This document shows, piece by piece, positions 26,095 to 32,816 of a stretch of DNA of 64,000 bases. The notes under the pieces are model-generated. The model was not told the DNA's origin. It saw nothing but the letters and a program-made list of their open reading frames with translations, and ran no database searches. The number at the start of each line of letters is the position of its first letter. Positions within the stretch are counted from its first letter, which is position 1. The position numbers and the translations under genes were made by a program. This DNA comes from Paenibacillus alvei DSM 29 (lineage in GTDB: Bacteria > Bacillota > Bacilli > Paenibacillales > Paenibacillaceae): positions 310,001 through 374,000 of the forward strand of contig NZ_AMBZ01000001.1 in the NCBI RefSeq assembly GCF_000293805.1. Reading direction: 5' to 3'.

Positions 26095-26625
26095 TGTGCT
26101 TGAAGCTAAAGACGGTATTTGCGAATTGCTAAAAATTAAAGAATCATTAAATCTCTTGAAAGAAATGGTTGCCGACGATCTTTAACAATTACAGATTTCT
26201 GAAGACCAGGAAATATGCAGGCATGTAGGTGTGTAGGGCGACCATATAGCGATTCAGAAAGCGGACTGGGAAAAAGGGAGTTAACAAACAATAACCAAAA
26301 GAATACCTACTACTTCGATGTAGAAGTATGAAAAAGTGTCCGTTTAAAGAAGGATGCTACACCGAAGTCCTACTCGATGAGTATTAAATCTGGCGAACAC
26401 GCGGAACAAATGTCGTTCCAAGAAAGCGAGTACTTCAAAGCGAAGTCTAGAGAACACTACAGGATTGAAGCGAAGAACAGTGAACTCAAACACAGGGCAC
26501 GGGTATGACGTAGCGTCATCTTCGGGTCTTGCTGGCATGCAATTACAAGGAGCGATGGCGATCTTTACTGTAAACTTGAAGAAAATATTGAAGCTAATGA
26601 AGTAAGAAACAAGACATAAAGACCT
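26095..26625 (+). pseudogene. IS1182-family transposase remnant
   Basis: Fragments in different frames resemble this transposase family in order: LEAKDGICELLKIKESL, then YFDVE and KKCPFKEGCYT, then SMSIKSGEHAEQMSFQESEY, IEAKNSELKH and SSGLAGMQLQGAMAIFTVNL near the end. Stops and frameshifts interrupt it and the N-terminus is missing. It cannot be functional. Confidence 0.6.
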
Positions 26626-26815
26626 GAATATATAACAAAAAAGCGACCCTTATCCCCTATTACTGGAAAATAGATGTCGCCTTTTGCTTCATGTTTTTTA
26701 ACTGCACCGTAAAACTACGAGTTTTTCAGTGGCCTCGTACAGTATAGGAATCATCTTTTTCAGCTTCATAAATTTTTCAAAGTGCCCTTAACAAAGGGGA
26801 TAATTCATGTCAGGG

Positions 26816-26983
26816 TTATTGAATTGCTGATTCTTTTTTCTGCCGCGATTGCATTTCTACAATGTATGTATCAAGTTGTTGGCTGATTTGTATCACTTCT
26901 TCGTCTGCGAAGCTACCTTTAATCTGAACAATCTCCTTGAGTTTCTTTCTAAACTCATTAATTTTCTCTTCTAAAGAATCCAT
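26816..26983 (-). CDS. Spo0E-like aspartyl-phosphate phosphatase, copy 1
   Basis: 55 residues forming two short helices, with the family signature SQQLD (residues 34-38) followed by TYIVEMQ. Spo0E-family proteins dephosphorylate Spo0A~P and related response regulators and so delay sporulation. ATG 26983 with GAGGTGA 6 nt upstream. A paralogue with the same upstream layout is at 30808. It is the last gene after the small-membrane-protein cluster, separated by a terminator, and has its own promoter region with an inverted repeat. Confidence 0.85.
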   Translation of the reverse strand: MDSLEEKINEFRKKLKEIVQIKGSFADEEVIQISQQLDTYIVEMQSRQKKESAIQ

Positions 26984-26996
26984 AACAGATCACCTC

Positions 26997-27029
26997 ACGT
27001 ACACTATCTCAATCGATTATAATGTACGT
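26997..27029. promoter_or_regulatory. Promoter and inverted repeat of spo0E-like copy 1
   Basis: ACGTACA (26997-27003) and TGTACGT (27023-27029) flank the minus-strand -10 TATAAT. The corresponding sites at copy 2 (30980-31012) are ACGCACATTAT and ATAATGCACGT. A candidate operator common to both. Confidence 0.5.
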
Positions 27030-27083
27030 TTCAGTAAAATCTGTATAAATACACCATAACAACATTTGTATGAAAATGAATTT

Positions 27084-27105
27084 AAGAACACCCGAAGGTG
27101 TTCTT
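27084..27105 (-). terminator. Terminator after the small membrane protein genes
   Basis: AAGAACACC-CGAA-GGTGTTCTT, a perfect 9-bp stem; the tail is T-rich on the minus strand. Confidence 0.7.
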
Positions 27106-27126
27106 ATCATTAGATTTGATTCTTAT

Positions 27127-27306
27127 TCACTTCCGGTGCTTCATGCCTCTTATTGTAGCCACAATCCAAACTATAGCTAAAATGTATGCAATAATATCTG
27201 TGACCAAGTAGTTCATTTTAAGCAAAACAAAGAAAGTGACAATAAACAATATGGGGAGAAGGATAGCTATGGCAGTGACTAGCCTTTTATAATTTTTGTC
27301 TTCCAA
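27127..27306 (-). CDS. Small two-helix membrane protein A
   Basis: 59 residues: MEDKNYKRL, helix TAIAILLPILFIVTFFVLL, a short polar turn, helix DIIAYILAIVWIVATI, and the basic tail RGMKHRK. TTG start at 27306; the AAGAGAG before it is a weak RBS, but the start is 14 bp after the stop of protein B, suggesting coupling. Size and topology are those of bacteriocin self-immunity proteins, and the next upstream gene encodes a toxin-like precursor. Function not proven. Confidence 0.55.
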   Translation of the reverse strand: MEDKNYKRLVTAIAILLPILFIVTFFVLLKMNYLVTDIIAYILAIVWIVATIRGMKHRK

Positions 27307-27320
27307 ACTCTCTTACCACA

Positions 27321-27500
27321 TTAAATCTTCTTTTTTTTGCCGATGATCTTATCTATAATGAACATAAATACACAGAACAAAAGGGACATAATCAACATGT
27401 CTAGTATAGTTACACCCGAGTCACTTTTTATGACAAAGAACATAATAATCTGTAAAATCAAAGATATCACAAAAAGTGATATGTATCTAATGCTATTCAT
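27321..27500 (-). CDS. Small two-helix membrane protein B
   Basis: 59 residues: MNSIRYISLFVISLILQIIM, then polar SDSG, a second helix MLIMSLLFCVFMFII and the Lys-rich end GKKKKI. ATG 27500 with AAGGGA about 11 nt upstream. It lies between the toxin-like precursor gene (28 bp away) and protein A, in an apparent operon. Unrecognised family. Confidence 0.55.
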   Translation of the reverse strand: MNSIRYISLFVISLILQIIMFFVIKSDSGVTILDMLIMSLLFCVFMFIIDKIIGKKKKI

Positions 27501-27528
27501 GCAACACCATTCCCTTCGATGAGTAACT

Positions 27529-28050
27529 TTACTGTCCTATGCAACGGACACTAAACCAAGCCAAACTAGCAGCAAGTCCTACAACTCCGCCTTTAATTGC
27601 ATTTTTTTCGATGATTTTGATGATTTCAACGGCTAACTTATCCCACAATTTCTTTTCGATCATTTCTGTCATTGCGCCAGTTAAAAGACCGATTCCTGTA
27701 AAGTCAATAATTTGGTTGGCAACACAAGATCCCCATGAAGCCGTGGAAAATCCCCCATCTTCTGGATGAGGCACTCCCTTTAGGTTATTTGCTGTTAGTT
27801 GCTCACCGTTTGCAAGCTTAACAAATGCCGAGATGGTTGCAACATTATCAGATCCGAACTTCTGAGCAATTTCCCCCTCATTCAATACATACTTGCCGTC
27901 TTTTTTCACAGATGCCTCTTCAAAAATGAATTTTAGGTCAGATGCTATTTGAGCTGATTCCAAATACTCAGCCGGAACGATATCACGTACATCAGCATCT
28001 TTCACAGTAGTGCCCATCATGCTAAACTTGTCTTCGCCAATTTCGATCAT
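27529..28050 (-). CDS. Possible bacteriocin-like precursor, unknown family
   Basis: 173 residues. A polar, acidic first 100 residues followed by a hydrophobic, Gly/Ala-rich last 70 residues containing two cysteines (Cys109 in WGSC and Cys170 in VRCIGQ) and TGIGLLTGAM, IKGGVVGLAASLAWF. A cleavable pro-region and a disulfide-closed, membrane-active C-terminal peptide are a reasonable reading. No signal peptide is visible. The start at 28050 has a poor RBS and the frame is blocked by a TAA just upstream, so the N-terminus may be truncated. Two tiny membrane genes follow, as for immunity. I do not recognise the family. Confidence 0.5.
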   Translation of the reverse strand: MIEIGEDKFSMMGTTVKDADVRDIVPAEYLESAQIASDLKFIFEEASVKKDGKYVLNEGEIAQKFGSDNVATISAFVKLANGEQLTANNLKGVPHPEDGGFSTASWGSCVANQIIDFTGIGLLTGAMTEMIEKKLWDKLAVEIIKIIEKNAIKGGVVGLAASLAWFSVRCIGQ

Positions 28051-28132
28051 GTGACCTTGATTTTGTGACCCCGCTTGCCGTTTTGATTCTGATTACTCTC
28101 TATACATGGAAGGACTCTGTATCACGATAAAC

Positions 28133-28152
28133 TACATACGCAACTGTATGTA
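28133..28152. promoter_or_regulatory. Inverted repeat upstream of the toxin-like gene
   Basis: TACATAC-N6-GTATGTA, perfect 7-bp arms, 80 bp before the start. Candidate operator. Confidence 0.4.
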
Positions 28153-28262
28153 ATGATACATCATCTATTTCTAAGGTGATTTAAAGAGTACCCTCACGTA
28201 GCGAGTATATAATATGTTGCATATATTCCATATTTTAGTGACTTGAGAAACAAAAAGTAAAA

Positions 28263-28286
28263 GTAAGCAGCTTTTTGGGTGCTTAC
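28263..28286 (-). terminator. Terminator of the TPR-peptide operon
   Basis: On the minus strand GTAAGCA pairs with TGCTTAC around an A-rich loop, followed by TTTTACTTTTTG. Confidence 0.7.
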
Positions 28287-28332
28287 GCTATGCTTATACT
28301 ATATCACCAAGGGAAAACTCCCTTTTAAGTGA

Positions 28333-28443
28333 TTACGAGCCGATAATCCACGGCGCGCCGCCTCCAAATTGTGCTACAGTAACACCTGTGATAGCCAGTG
28401 AAACAATAATACGAGCAGCCTTATAAAAAATAATTTTTTTCAT
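28333..28443 (-). CDS. 36-residue secreted signalling peptide precursor, copy B
   Basis: MKKIIFYKAARII, a hydrophobic export helix (VSLAITGVTVAQF), then the C-terminal GGGAPWIIGS. AAAAGGAG lies 9 nt before the ATG, which follows the stop of a TPR gene by 22 nt. Short length, export signal and position right behind a TPR receptor are the hallmarks of Phr/PapR/NprX/AimP-type pheromone precursors; the mature signal would be in the last 5-10 residues. A second copy with the same length follows the RRNPP regulator at 31206. Confidence 0.65.
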   Translation of the reverse strand: MKKIIFYKAARIIVSLAITGVTVAQFGGGAPWIIGS

Positions 28444-28465
28444 GTTGTCTATCTCCTTTTCTGAA

Positions 28466-28960
28466 TTATTTGCTCAACATATTCAGGGCTGTTCTTAACT
28501 TTTGAATCACTACATTAGTTGTTTCAACATCACCATTAGCAGCATCTGTCATCAACCCTAATACCTCATAAGCTTTCCTATCTAATGAAATTTTCTTATA
28601 TTCTAATGCGCTTTGAATATAGCTGTCGAAAGCTTCTTCAATGTTTTCTTTTTGTAGCAAATCCCCTTTAAGCTTATAGTAATGAGCAAGTTTTGAACGT
28701 TTGTCAGGAGTAGTACGATAATCTTCAATGGATCTTGTCATTTCGTTTTCATAGGTAATCAATTTTTCCGCTGCGGTGTTATTTTGTTTGAAAAGATATA
28801 TAAGCATAGTCAATGAATAGATGAGATTATATTCGGAGTGATTTTGCAAGTAATTTTCAAGTTGTAAAATGCCAAAATCGATATTTCCTGTTTTTGCACG
28901 TAAACATCCATTCATCAAATCAATGTTGTCTTTAATATAAGGGAAAGAATAATAGGGCAT
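28466..28960 (-). CDS. TPR protein without HTH, RRNPP receptor-like
   Basis: 164 residues of paired helices, including LMNGCLRAKTGNIDFGILQL, LAHYYKLKGDLLQKENIEEA and FDSYIQSALEYKKISLDRKA, resembling the C-terminal TPR repeats of Rap/PlcR/NprR/AimR-type peptide receptors. It lacks the N-terminal HTH of the regulator at 31209. ATG 28960 is 2 nt after the upstream stop, with AAAAGG. A peptide-precursor gene follows. Either a truncated receptor or a stand-alone peptide-responsive protein that binds a partner (inference). Confidence 0.65.
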   Translation of the reverse strand: MPYYSFPYIKDNIDLMNGCLRAKTGNIDFGILQLENYLQNHSEYNLIYSLTMLIYLFKQNNTAAEKLITYENEMTRSIEDYRTTPDKRSKLAHYYKLKGDLLQKENIEEAFDSYIQSALEYKKISLDRKAYEVLGLMTDAANGDVETTNVVIQKLRTALNMLSK

Positions 28961-28964
28961 CCTT

Positions 28965-29234
28965 TTATTCTGTATCAGGTTTAAAAATTACATACAGCAC
29001 ATAAACAATAAGTGTAGCGATACCCAATTCAAACAGCAACCTCAAATAGTTCAATTCGTAAGCTTCAAAGAATTCACCGACTTTTTGTTCGCTTTGCAAC
29101 TCCCACAGAGGAACATACTCCTTGAATTCATACTTCATTTCTCTGCCCCAAACTACTGTCACTGGAACTTTTAATACACCTAAAATTGTAATTACAATCA
29201 AATAGATGCTTAGAAAAATTCTCTTGATAAGCAA
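28965..29234 (-). CDS. Two-helix membrane protein, unknown
   Basis: 89 residues: N-terminal helix (FLSIYLIVITILGVLKVPV), a central soluble segment with KYEFKEYVPLWELQSEQKVG, and a C-terminal helix (LFELGIATLIVYVLYVIF). TTG start with TAGGAGG 7 nt upstream. First gene of the operon with the TPR protein and peptide B. Not recognised; it might sense or export the peptide or protect from the neighbouring toxins. Confidence 0.6.
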   Translation of the reverse strand: MLIKRIFLSIYLIVITILGVLKVPVTVVWGREMKYEFKEYVPLWELQSEQKVGEFFEAYELNYLRLLFELGIATLIVYVLYVIFKPDTE

Positions 29235-29259
29235 ATACGGAACCTCCTAAAAATAGTTT

Positions 29260-29278
29260 AATGTCAATAATCGACATT
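29260..29278. promoter_or_regulatory. Inverted repeat in divergent promoter region
   Basis: AATGTC-AATAATC-GACATT, 26 bp before the start of the 29234 gene. Confidence 0.4.
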
Positions 29279-29361
29279 TTGATTATTAAATCCTAAAAAA
29301 TATTTTAAATACCATCAATATTCGACAGACAGGCATTTGGGCATATGGTAAATTAAGATCA

Positions 29362-29384
29362 ACATTTAGGATTTTCCTAAATGT
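29362..29384. promoter_or_regulatory. Operator-like palindrome ACATTTAG, copy 1
   Basis: ACATTTAGGA-TTT-TCCTAAATGT, perfect 10-bp arms, 25 bp before the ATG of the secreted-protein gene. The ACATTTAG half-site recurs as a palindrome at 30543-30569. Confidence 0.6.
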
Positions 29385-29409
29385 ATCAAATTATAGGAGG
29401 AATTAGAAG

Positions 29410-29913
29410 ATGAAAAAAGTATCTATTGCATCTGAGATGATCAAAAAAAGAGCAACAATCTTGTTTATGGTCGGAATTTTGTCTATCACAGCAGTGTTTT
29501 CGGTTGTCGGTTTTCCAAAATCAGCTTTTGCTAGTAGTGCATTGCAGGTTTGCTTGAATGAATTGCCACCATTTATGGGACCACCTGCACCTAATGTTTG
29601 TCCGTCAGAAACCGCTAAAGCTCCGACTGGTGTCAATGGCGAACTGGTTAAATTCAAAAAAGGAAATTACAAAGAGGATATGGCAACTGCTGCAATAGCC
29701 GCCGCCGCTTTATCCACTCTGTTGAAGGTTCCATATTCAACAATTCTAGCAGCCTTTAGTGCTGCTGCCGGATTCAATGCTAGTGATGTATACTATACCA
29801 AAGCGGATTACCGTGTTTGGGGTTATGGTACGTTTTCAGTTATAAGAATTTACTCCAACTCCACATATTCTAAAGTTCTTTCTATTTCCGAGCCTGCATG
29901 GACAGATTTGTAA
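29410..29913 (+). CDS. Secreted Ala-rich protein, toxin-like, unknown family
   Basis: 167 residues. Signal peptide cleaved after about residue 41 (PKSAFA), two cysteines in the mature N-terminus (48 and 64) enclosing PPFMGPPAP, an Ala-rich amphipathic stretch (ATAAIAAAALSTLL) and a Tyr/Ser-rich C-terminus. ATG with TAGGAGG upstream. Divergent from the TPR-peptide operon and preceded by a perfect palindrome, so it is likely regulated. A secreted bacteriocin or cannibalism-type factor is possible; no family match by eye. Confidence 0.6.
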   Translation: MKKVSIASEMIKKRATILFMVGILSITAVFSVVGFPKSAFASSALQVCLNELPPFMGPPAPNVCPSETAKAPTGVNGELVKFKKGNYKEDMATAAIAAAALSTLLKVPYSTILAAFSAAAGFNASDVYYTKADYRVWGYGTFSVIRIYSNSTYSKVLSISEPAWTDL

Positions 29914-30011
29914 TTTAATTGCATAGAGAAAAGAAGCGGAACATCCGTCTGGTTGACGATATTTCGCTTCTTTTGTGACTTATATGATGAGGCATACTGG
30001 GATAATGTGGG

Positions 30012-30290
30012 CTATAAGGAAAAGATAACAGACAAAATTAAGAATGTAGCGAAGTTGATGGCATTATTTCTGTTTTTAAGATCAAGTAATCTGACGAAGA
30101 AAATGAGTGAGATTAAAAGGAAAAACCAAGAGAATTGTAGGCTATTATTTCCTGTAACAGAGACGACAGTAAATACAATCGCACCTAAAGTTACGATTAA
30201 TTCCAAAGAAAGATAAAGTTTGTTCCGGTTCTTATACGGATTAATAAACACTACATAATCCTCCTTCATAAAAATGTACTCTTTAGCCAT
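30012..30290 (-). CDS. Small three-helix membrane protein
   Basis: 92 residues, MAKEYIFMKEDYVVFINPYK then three hydrophobic helices (LSLELIVTLGAIVFTVV; FSWFFLLISLIFFV; FATFLILSVIFSL). ATG 30290 overlaps the stop of the preceding gene (ATGGCTAA), so it is translationally coupled. Possible immunity protein for the secreted factor encoded on the other strand, or a partner of the small DNA-binding protein upstream. Confidence 0.55.
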   Translation of the reverse strand: MAKEYIFMKEDYVVFINPYKNRNKLYLSLELIVTLGAIVFTVVSVTGNNSLQFSWFFLLISLIFFVRLLDLKNRNNAINFATFLILSVIFSL

Positions 30291-30483
30291 TATGCCTTTG
30301 GTGTACATTTCTAATCAGCTTTTCATGCTCTACTAAACTTAAATTCCCTCGGTTAGCACGATAGAAATGATACAGATAATCGATTGCCTCTGATTCGTTT
30401 GATAATTTGAGTTCTTTTTTTACGAATACGAGTTGTTCTTTTACATGCCGATGCATTTTCGTCGTTGCGCGTTTATCCTGCAT
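30283..30483 (-). CDS. Small ribbon-helix-helix-like DNA-binding protein
   Basis: 66 residues: KMHRHVKEQLVFVKKELKLSNESEAIDYLYHFY, resembling the strand-helix-helix pattern of Arc/CopG regulators (the short conserved LSNESEAI turn). ATG 30483 with GGAGG 7 nt upstream. The promoter carries two TTGTCTACA direct repeats 31 bp apart, likely its own operator. Overlaps the following membrane-protein gene. Confidence 0.55.
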   Translation of the reverse strand: MQDKRATTKMHRHVKEQLVFVKKELKLSNESEAIDYLYHFYRANRGNLSLVEHEKLIRNVHQRHNG

Positions 30484-30504
30484 GTGATTTCCTCCAAAAT
30501 ATTC

Positions 30505-30544
30505 TTGTCTACATAATATACCATTTTGTCTACAAAGTAAAGGA
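30505..30544. promoter_or_regulatory. Direct-repeat operator of the RHH-like gene
   Basis: TTGTCTACA at 30505-30513 and 30536-30544, same orientation, about three helical turns apart, flanking the minus-strand -10 (TATATTAT). Confidence 0.5.
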
Positions 30545-30569
30545 ACATTTAGGTAAATTCTAAATGTTC
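30543..30569. promoter_or_regulatory. Operator-like palindrome ACATTTAG, copy 2
   Basis: GAACATTTAG-GTAAATT-CTAAATGTTC, perfect 10-bp arms. Shares the half-site with 29362-29384 and adjoins the direct repeats of the RHH-like gene. Confidence 0.55.
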
Positions 30570-30645
30570 ATCTTAAAATAGTTGACGGGCATAAGGATGG
30601 AAAATCCAAATTTATTTCCCTTATTCTGAATAAGGTTTTTTTATT

Positions 30646-30692
30646 AAAAGGGTAACTTTGTGTTATTTTTTGTGAGACAAAGTTACCCTTTT
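30646..30692. terminator. Long hairpin, bidirectional terminator
   Basis: AAAAGGGTAACTTTGT pairs perfectly over 16 bp with ACAAAGTTACCCTTTT; A/T tails on both sides. The rest of 30570-30807 shows no gene. Confidence 0.8.
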
Positions 30693-30807
30693 GCTAACTT
30701 AAATACACATATGTTTTCTGTGCCAGCAATGCTCTAACGTTCGTAATTAAAGTGAATATTGGGAGGTTCTATGAAGATGTTTGTTCGGAAATTGCTAGTT
30801 ACAAGTG

Positions 30808-30966
30808 TTAATTTCTTGATCGTCTCTTCTTCTGCATTTCTAGTATTAATCTATCTAGTTCTTGACTAATTTGAACCACTTCTTCGTCTGCAAATCCTCC
30901 CTTGTTCTCAACAATCTCGATTAACTTACTCCTTAGTTCAACAATTCTATTTTCTAAAGAATCAAT
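30808..30966 (-). CDS. Spo0E-like protein, copy 2, with ATT at the start position
   Basis: 52 codons homologous to copy 1 (26816): DSLENRIVELRSKLIEIVEN, FADEEVVQISQELDRLILEM. The SQELD signature is intact. In copy 1 the region before the gene reads GTGAGGTGATCTGTT-ATG; here it reads GTGAGGTGAGCCGTC-ATT, so the initiator is ATT unless the gene is silent. No other in-frame start lies between a TGA and the conserved region. It follows the RRNPP regulator and peptide A. Confidence 0.6.
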   Translation of the reverse strand: MDSLENRIVELRSKLIEIVENKGGFADEEVVQISQELDRLILEMQKKRRSRN

Positions 30967-31066
30967 GACGGCTCACCTCACGCACATTATCTCTCTTGAG
31001 TATAATGCACGTTCCAGTAAGAAATGATAAAAAATACCACTTCATCACATTGTCGAAAAATGAAAA

Positions 31067-31086
31067 GGAGCATCAAAGGATGCTCC
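31067..31086 (-). terminator. Terminator of the RRNPP regulator-peptide operon
   Basis: GGAGCATC pairs with GATGCTCC over a 4-base loop; the minus strand then reads TTTTCATTTTTC. Confidence 0.85.
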
Positions 31087-31095
31087 TAACACCAT

Positions 31096-31206
31096 TTACC
31101 ACGGGAATACGCTCCCTGATTCACCAGAGAGTGCCGCTACTGTTGTCACAAAGACCACTGTGTAAAGAAGGGACTTGGAATACAGGCTTTTGATTAAGTT
31201 TTTCAT
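31096..31206 (-). CDS. 36-residue secreted signalling peptide precursor, copy A
   Basis: MKNLIKSLYSKSLL, export helix YTVVFVTTVAALS, then C-terminal GESGSVFPW. ATG starts 2 nt after the stop of the HTH-TPR regulator, whose last codons contain the GGAGGGT RBS; a terminator follows. This is the regulator-pheromone layout of RRNPP systems such as PlcR-PapR, NprR-NprX and AimR-AimP. The mature signal is probably within GSVFPW. Too short to be found by standard gene callers. Confidence 0.72.
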   Translation of the reverse strand: MKNLIKSLYSKSLLYTVVFVTTVAALSGESGSVFPW

Positions 31207-31208
31207 GC

Positions 31209-32501
31209 TTAACCCTCCATTTCTTTAGCGCTTTGAATAAAATATTTACTCAACTTTTCAAATGTAGTTTGTGGGGAGACGCGGTGCTCTAAATTGATTC
31301 GCATAATCACATTAAGGCATTCTTTCTCTTTCTTAGTGTCGTTGACTTTGGAATACCATGAGGCACTTTCCACCATCAGTTCTATGCATTGTGCATAATC
31401 ACCTAGTGTTAAATAGCACTCCCCTTTGATTTTCAGTAAGTCTCCGTACATTGAACAGATAAAAGGATTATTAGAATTAGCAATAGGGACGATCTCTTTG
31501 CATTTGTCCAACGTATCCTTTATTCCTGTTTGGTTGTTTTGTTGTAAGTACAATTGAAGAAGTTGCCTGTATGCAGAAACTATGTGGGTATCGCTGCAAG
31601 TCTCAAGGAAGGGCAAAAGTATCTCTATTGCTTTTTCAGCGTCGCCTTTCTTGACGGCAAATTGTGCATCCATAAGGACAACATGCTCTTTAGTGTGCGG
31701 ATAATTTAGATAATTGAATTGTTTATACTGTATAGCGTACATCTCAGCCTCTTTATAATCCTCTATACAAAAGTTCGCGTCTCTAAGTATTCCAAGTGCA
31801 TATATTTTGTATGGACTTAGCCCATCCTCCTCCCCGAGTACTTTTTTACAGTGGTCAATGCTCTCCGTGTAAATTCTCAGATTAAAGGCATGGATACCTA
31901 GCTTATAGTATAGCTCAATCCGATCATTTTTTGGTAAGAACTCAATGTAGTGAAGAATATATTTTCCACTGTAGTAAGTTTCCTTTAATTTGCTGAAATC
32001 GTTTCGTTCAATAAGATACAGTTGGTACAAACCTTTTGCAATATAGGGCATGATTCCATGTGAACGTGAGTAGTCGATGATGAGGTTATACAGTGATAGT
32101 TTGATGGAGGTGTCTTCAATGGAGCCGATGTGTTGATATAGCTTTTCGGTTAAATCTAAGCTATCTTCATTTGGCGCTTCGAGGTATTTTGTTGCTACCT
32201 TCTTAACAAGTTCAGCACTACTTCCTTCTGCAATCGCTGTTTGGAGCATACTCAGTAACATCTCAGCCCTTTTCTCAATCACAGCATAATAATCAACCAA
32301 TGTTTCAAAGGGGATATTCAATGCAGAAGTCAACGAATGTACACACGAAAACTCTGGGCGCTTTACTTCGTCATTTTCGATTCTTGATATCGTCCCTCTA
32401 GGAACGCCTGATAATTCTGACAATTGAGTGATCGTCATATTTAATGAGCGCCTTGTATCTTGGATTAGTTCACCGATTGTTGTAATGATCGATGCGTCCA
32501 A
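31209..32501 (-). CDS. RRNPP-type quorum-sensing regulator (HTH plus TPR)
   Basis: 430 residues. N-terminal XRE helix-turn-helix (MTITQLSELSGVPRGTISRI, residues about 22-41), then about 360 residues of TPR helices (YYKLGIHAFNLRIYTESIDH; YGDLLKIKGECYLTLGDYAQ). Directly followed by a 36-codon peptide gene. It should bind the re-imported peptide and change DNA binding, as PlcR, NprR and AimR do. TTG 32501 has AGGAGGG 5-7 nt upstream; ATG 32507 abuts the RBS and is less likely. Possible targets are the ACATTTAG palindromes at 29362 and 30543 (inference). Confidence 0.82.
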   Translation of the reverse strand: MDASIITTIGELIQDTRRSLNMTITQLSELSGVPRGTISRIENDEVKRPEFSCVHSLTSALNIPFETLVDYYAVIEKRAEMLLSMLQTAIAEGSSAELVKKVATKYLEAPNEDSLDLTEKLYQHIGSIEDTSIKLSLYNLIIDYSRSHGIMPYIAKGLYQLYLIERNDFSKLKETYYSGKYILHYIEFLPKNDRIELYYKLGIHAFNLRIYTESIDHCKKVLGEEDGLSPYKIYALGILRDANFCIEDYKEAEMYAIQYKQFNYLNYPHTKEHVVLMDAQFAVKKGDAEKAIEILLPFLETCSDTHIVSAYRQLLQLYLQQNNQTGIKDTLDKCKEIVPIANSNNPFICSMYGDLLKIKGECYLTLGDYAQCIELMVESASWYSKVNDTKKEKECLNVIMRINLEHRVSPQTTFEKLSKYFIQSAKEMEG

Positions 32502-32507
32502 TACCAT

Positions 32508-32684
32508 CCCTCCTTCTAAAAATACACCACCTATATTTTACCGTATTGTGAAGGACATGTAAATTGAGAATGATATTATGAGGTGAAAATAACTTAAAAG
32601 GAGTGCGAAAATAAACTGGTACCCATTGACTGGACACTTTAGAAAGAAAGATGTTCAGGCTGTGGATATCTTTCGTATTCTCAC
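32508..32684. other. Intergenic, no gene
   Basis: Holds the regulator promoter region and a short open stretch (FRKKDVQAVDIFRILTSQW) leading into integrase debris; nothing intact. Confidence 0.3.
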
Positions 32685-32786
32685 ATCCCAATGGGCAGCC
32701 TTTTCACCATGAAATGGCCACGCTCTCCGATCTGCTGATAAAATTTGAATCGTTGTTTACATCTAATTTAGTACAAGGACATTAAA
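32685..32786 (+). pseudogene. Tyrosine integrase 3' remnant, internally deleted copy
   Basis: CAATGGGCAGCCTTTTCACCA then jumps to ATGGCCACGCTCTCCGATC and CGTTGTTTACATCTAATTTA. All match the integrase remnant at 43237-43566, but about 190 bp in the middle are missing. The same downstream hairpin and att-like core follow. Confidence 0.7.
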
Positions 32787-32816
32787 GAAGACGCCTAGGA
32801 TATTCCTGGCGTCTTC
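32787..32816 (+). terminator. Terminator after integrase remnant, left copy
   Basis: GAAGACGCC...GGCGTCTTC; the same hairpin follows the remnant at 43534-43563. Confidence 0.7.

Noticed and set aside
27337-27522. Plus-strand 61-codon frame
   Set aside because: It is antisense to the two-helix membrane protein B, which has better start and composition.
29953-30216. Plus-strand 87-codon frame downstream of the secreted protein
   Set aside because: Antisense to the three-helix membrane protein; no RBS.
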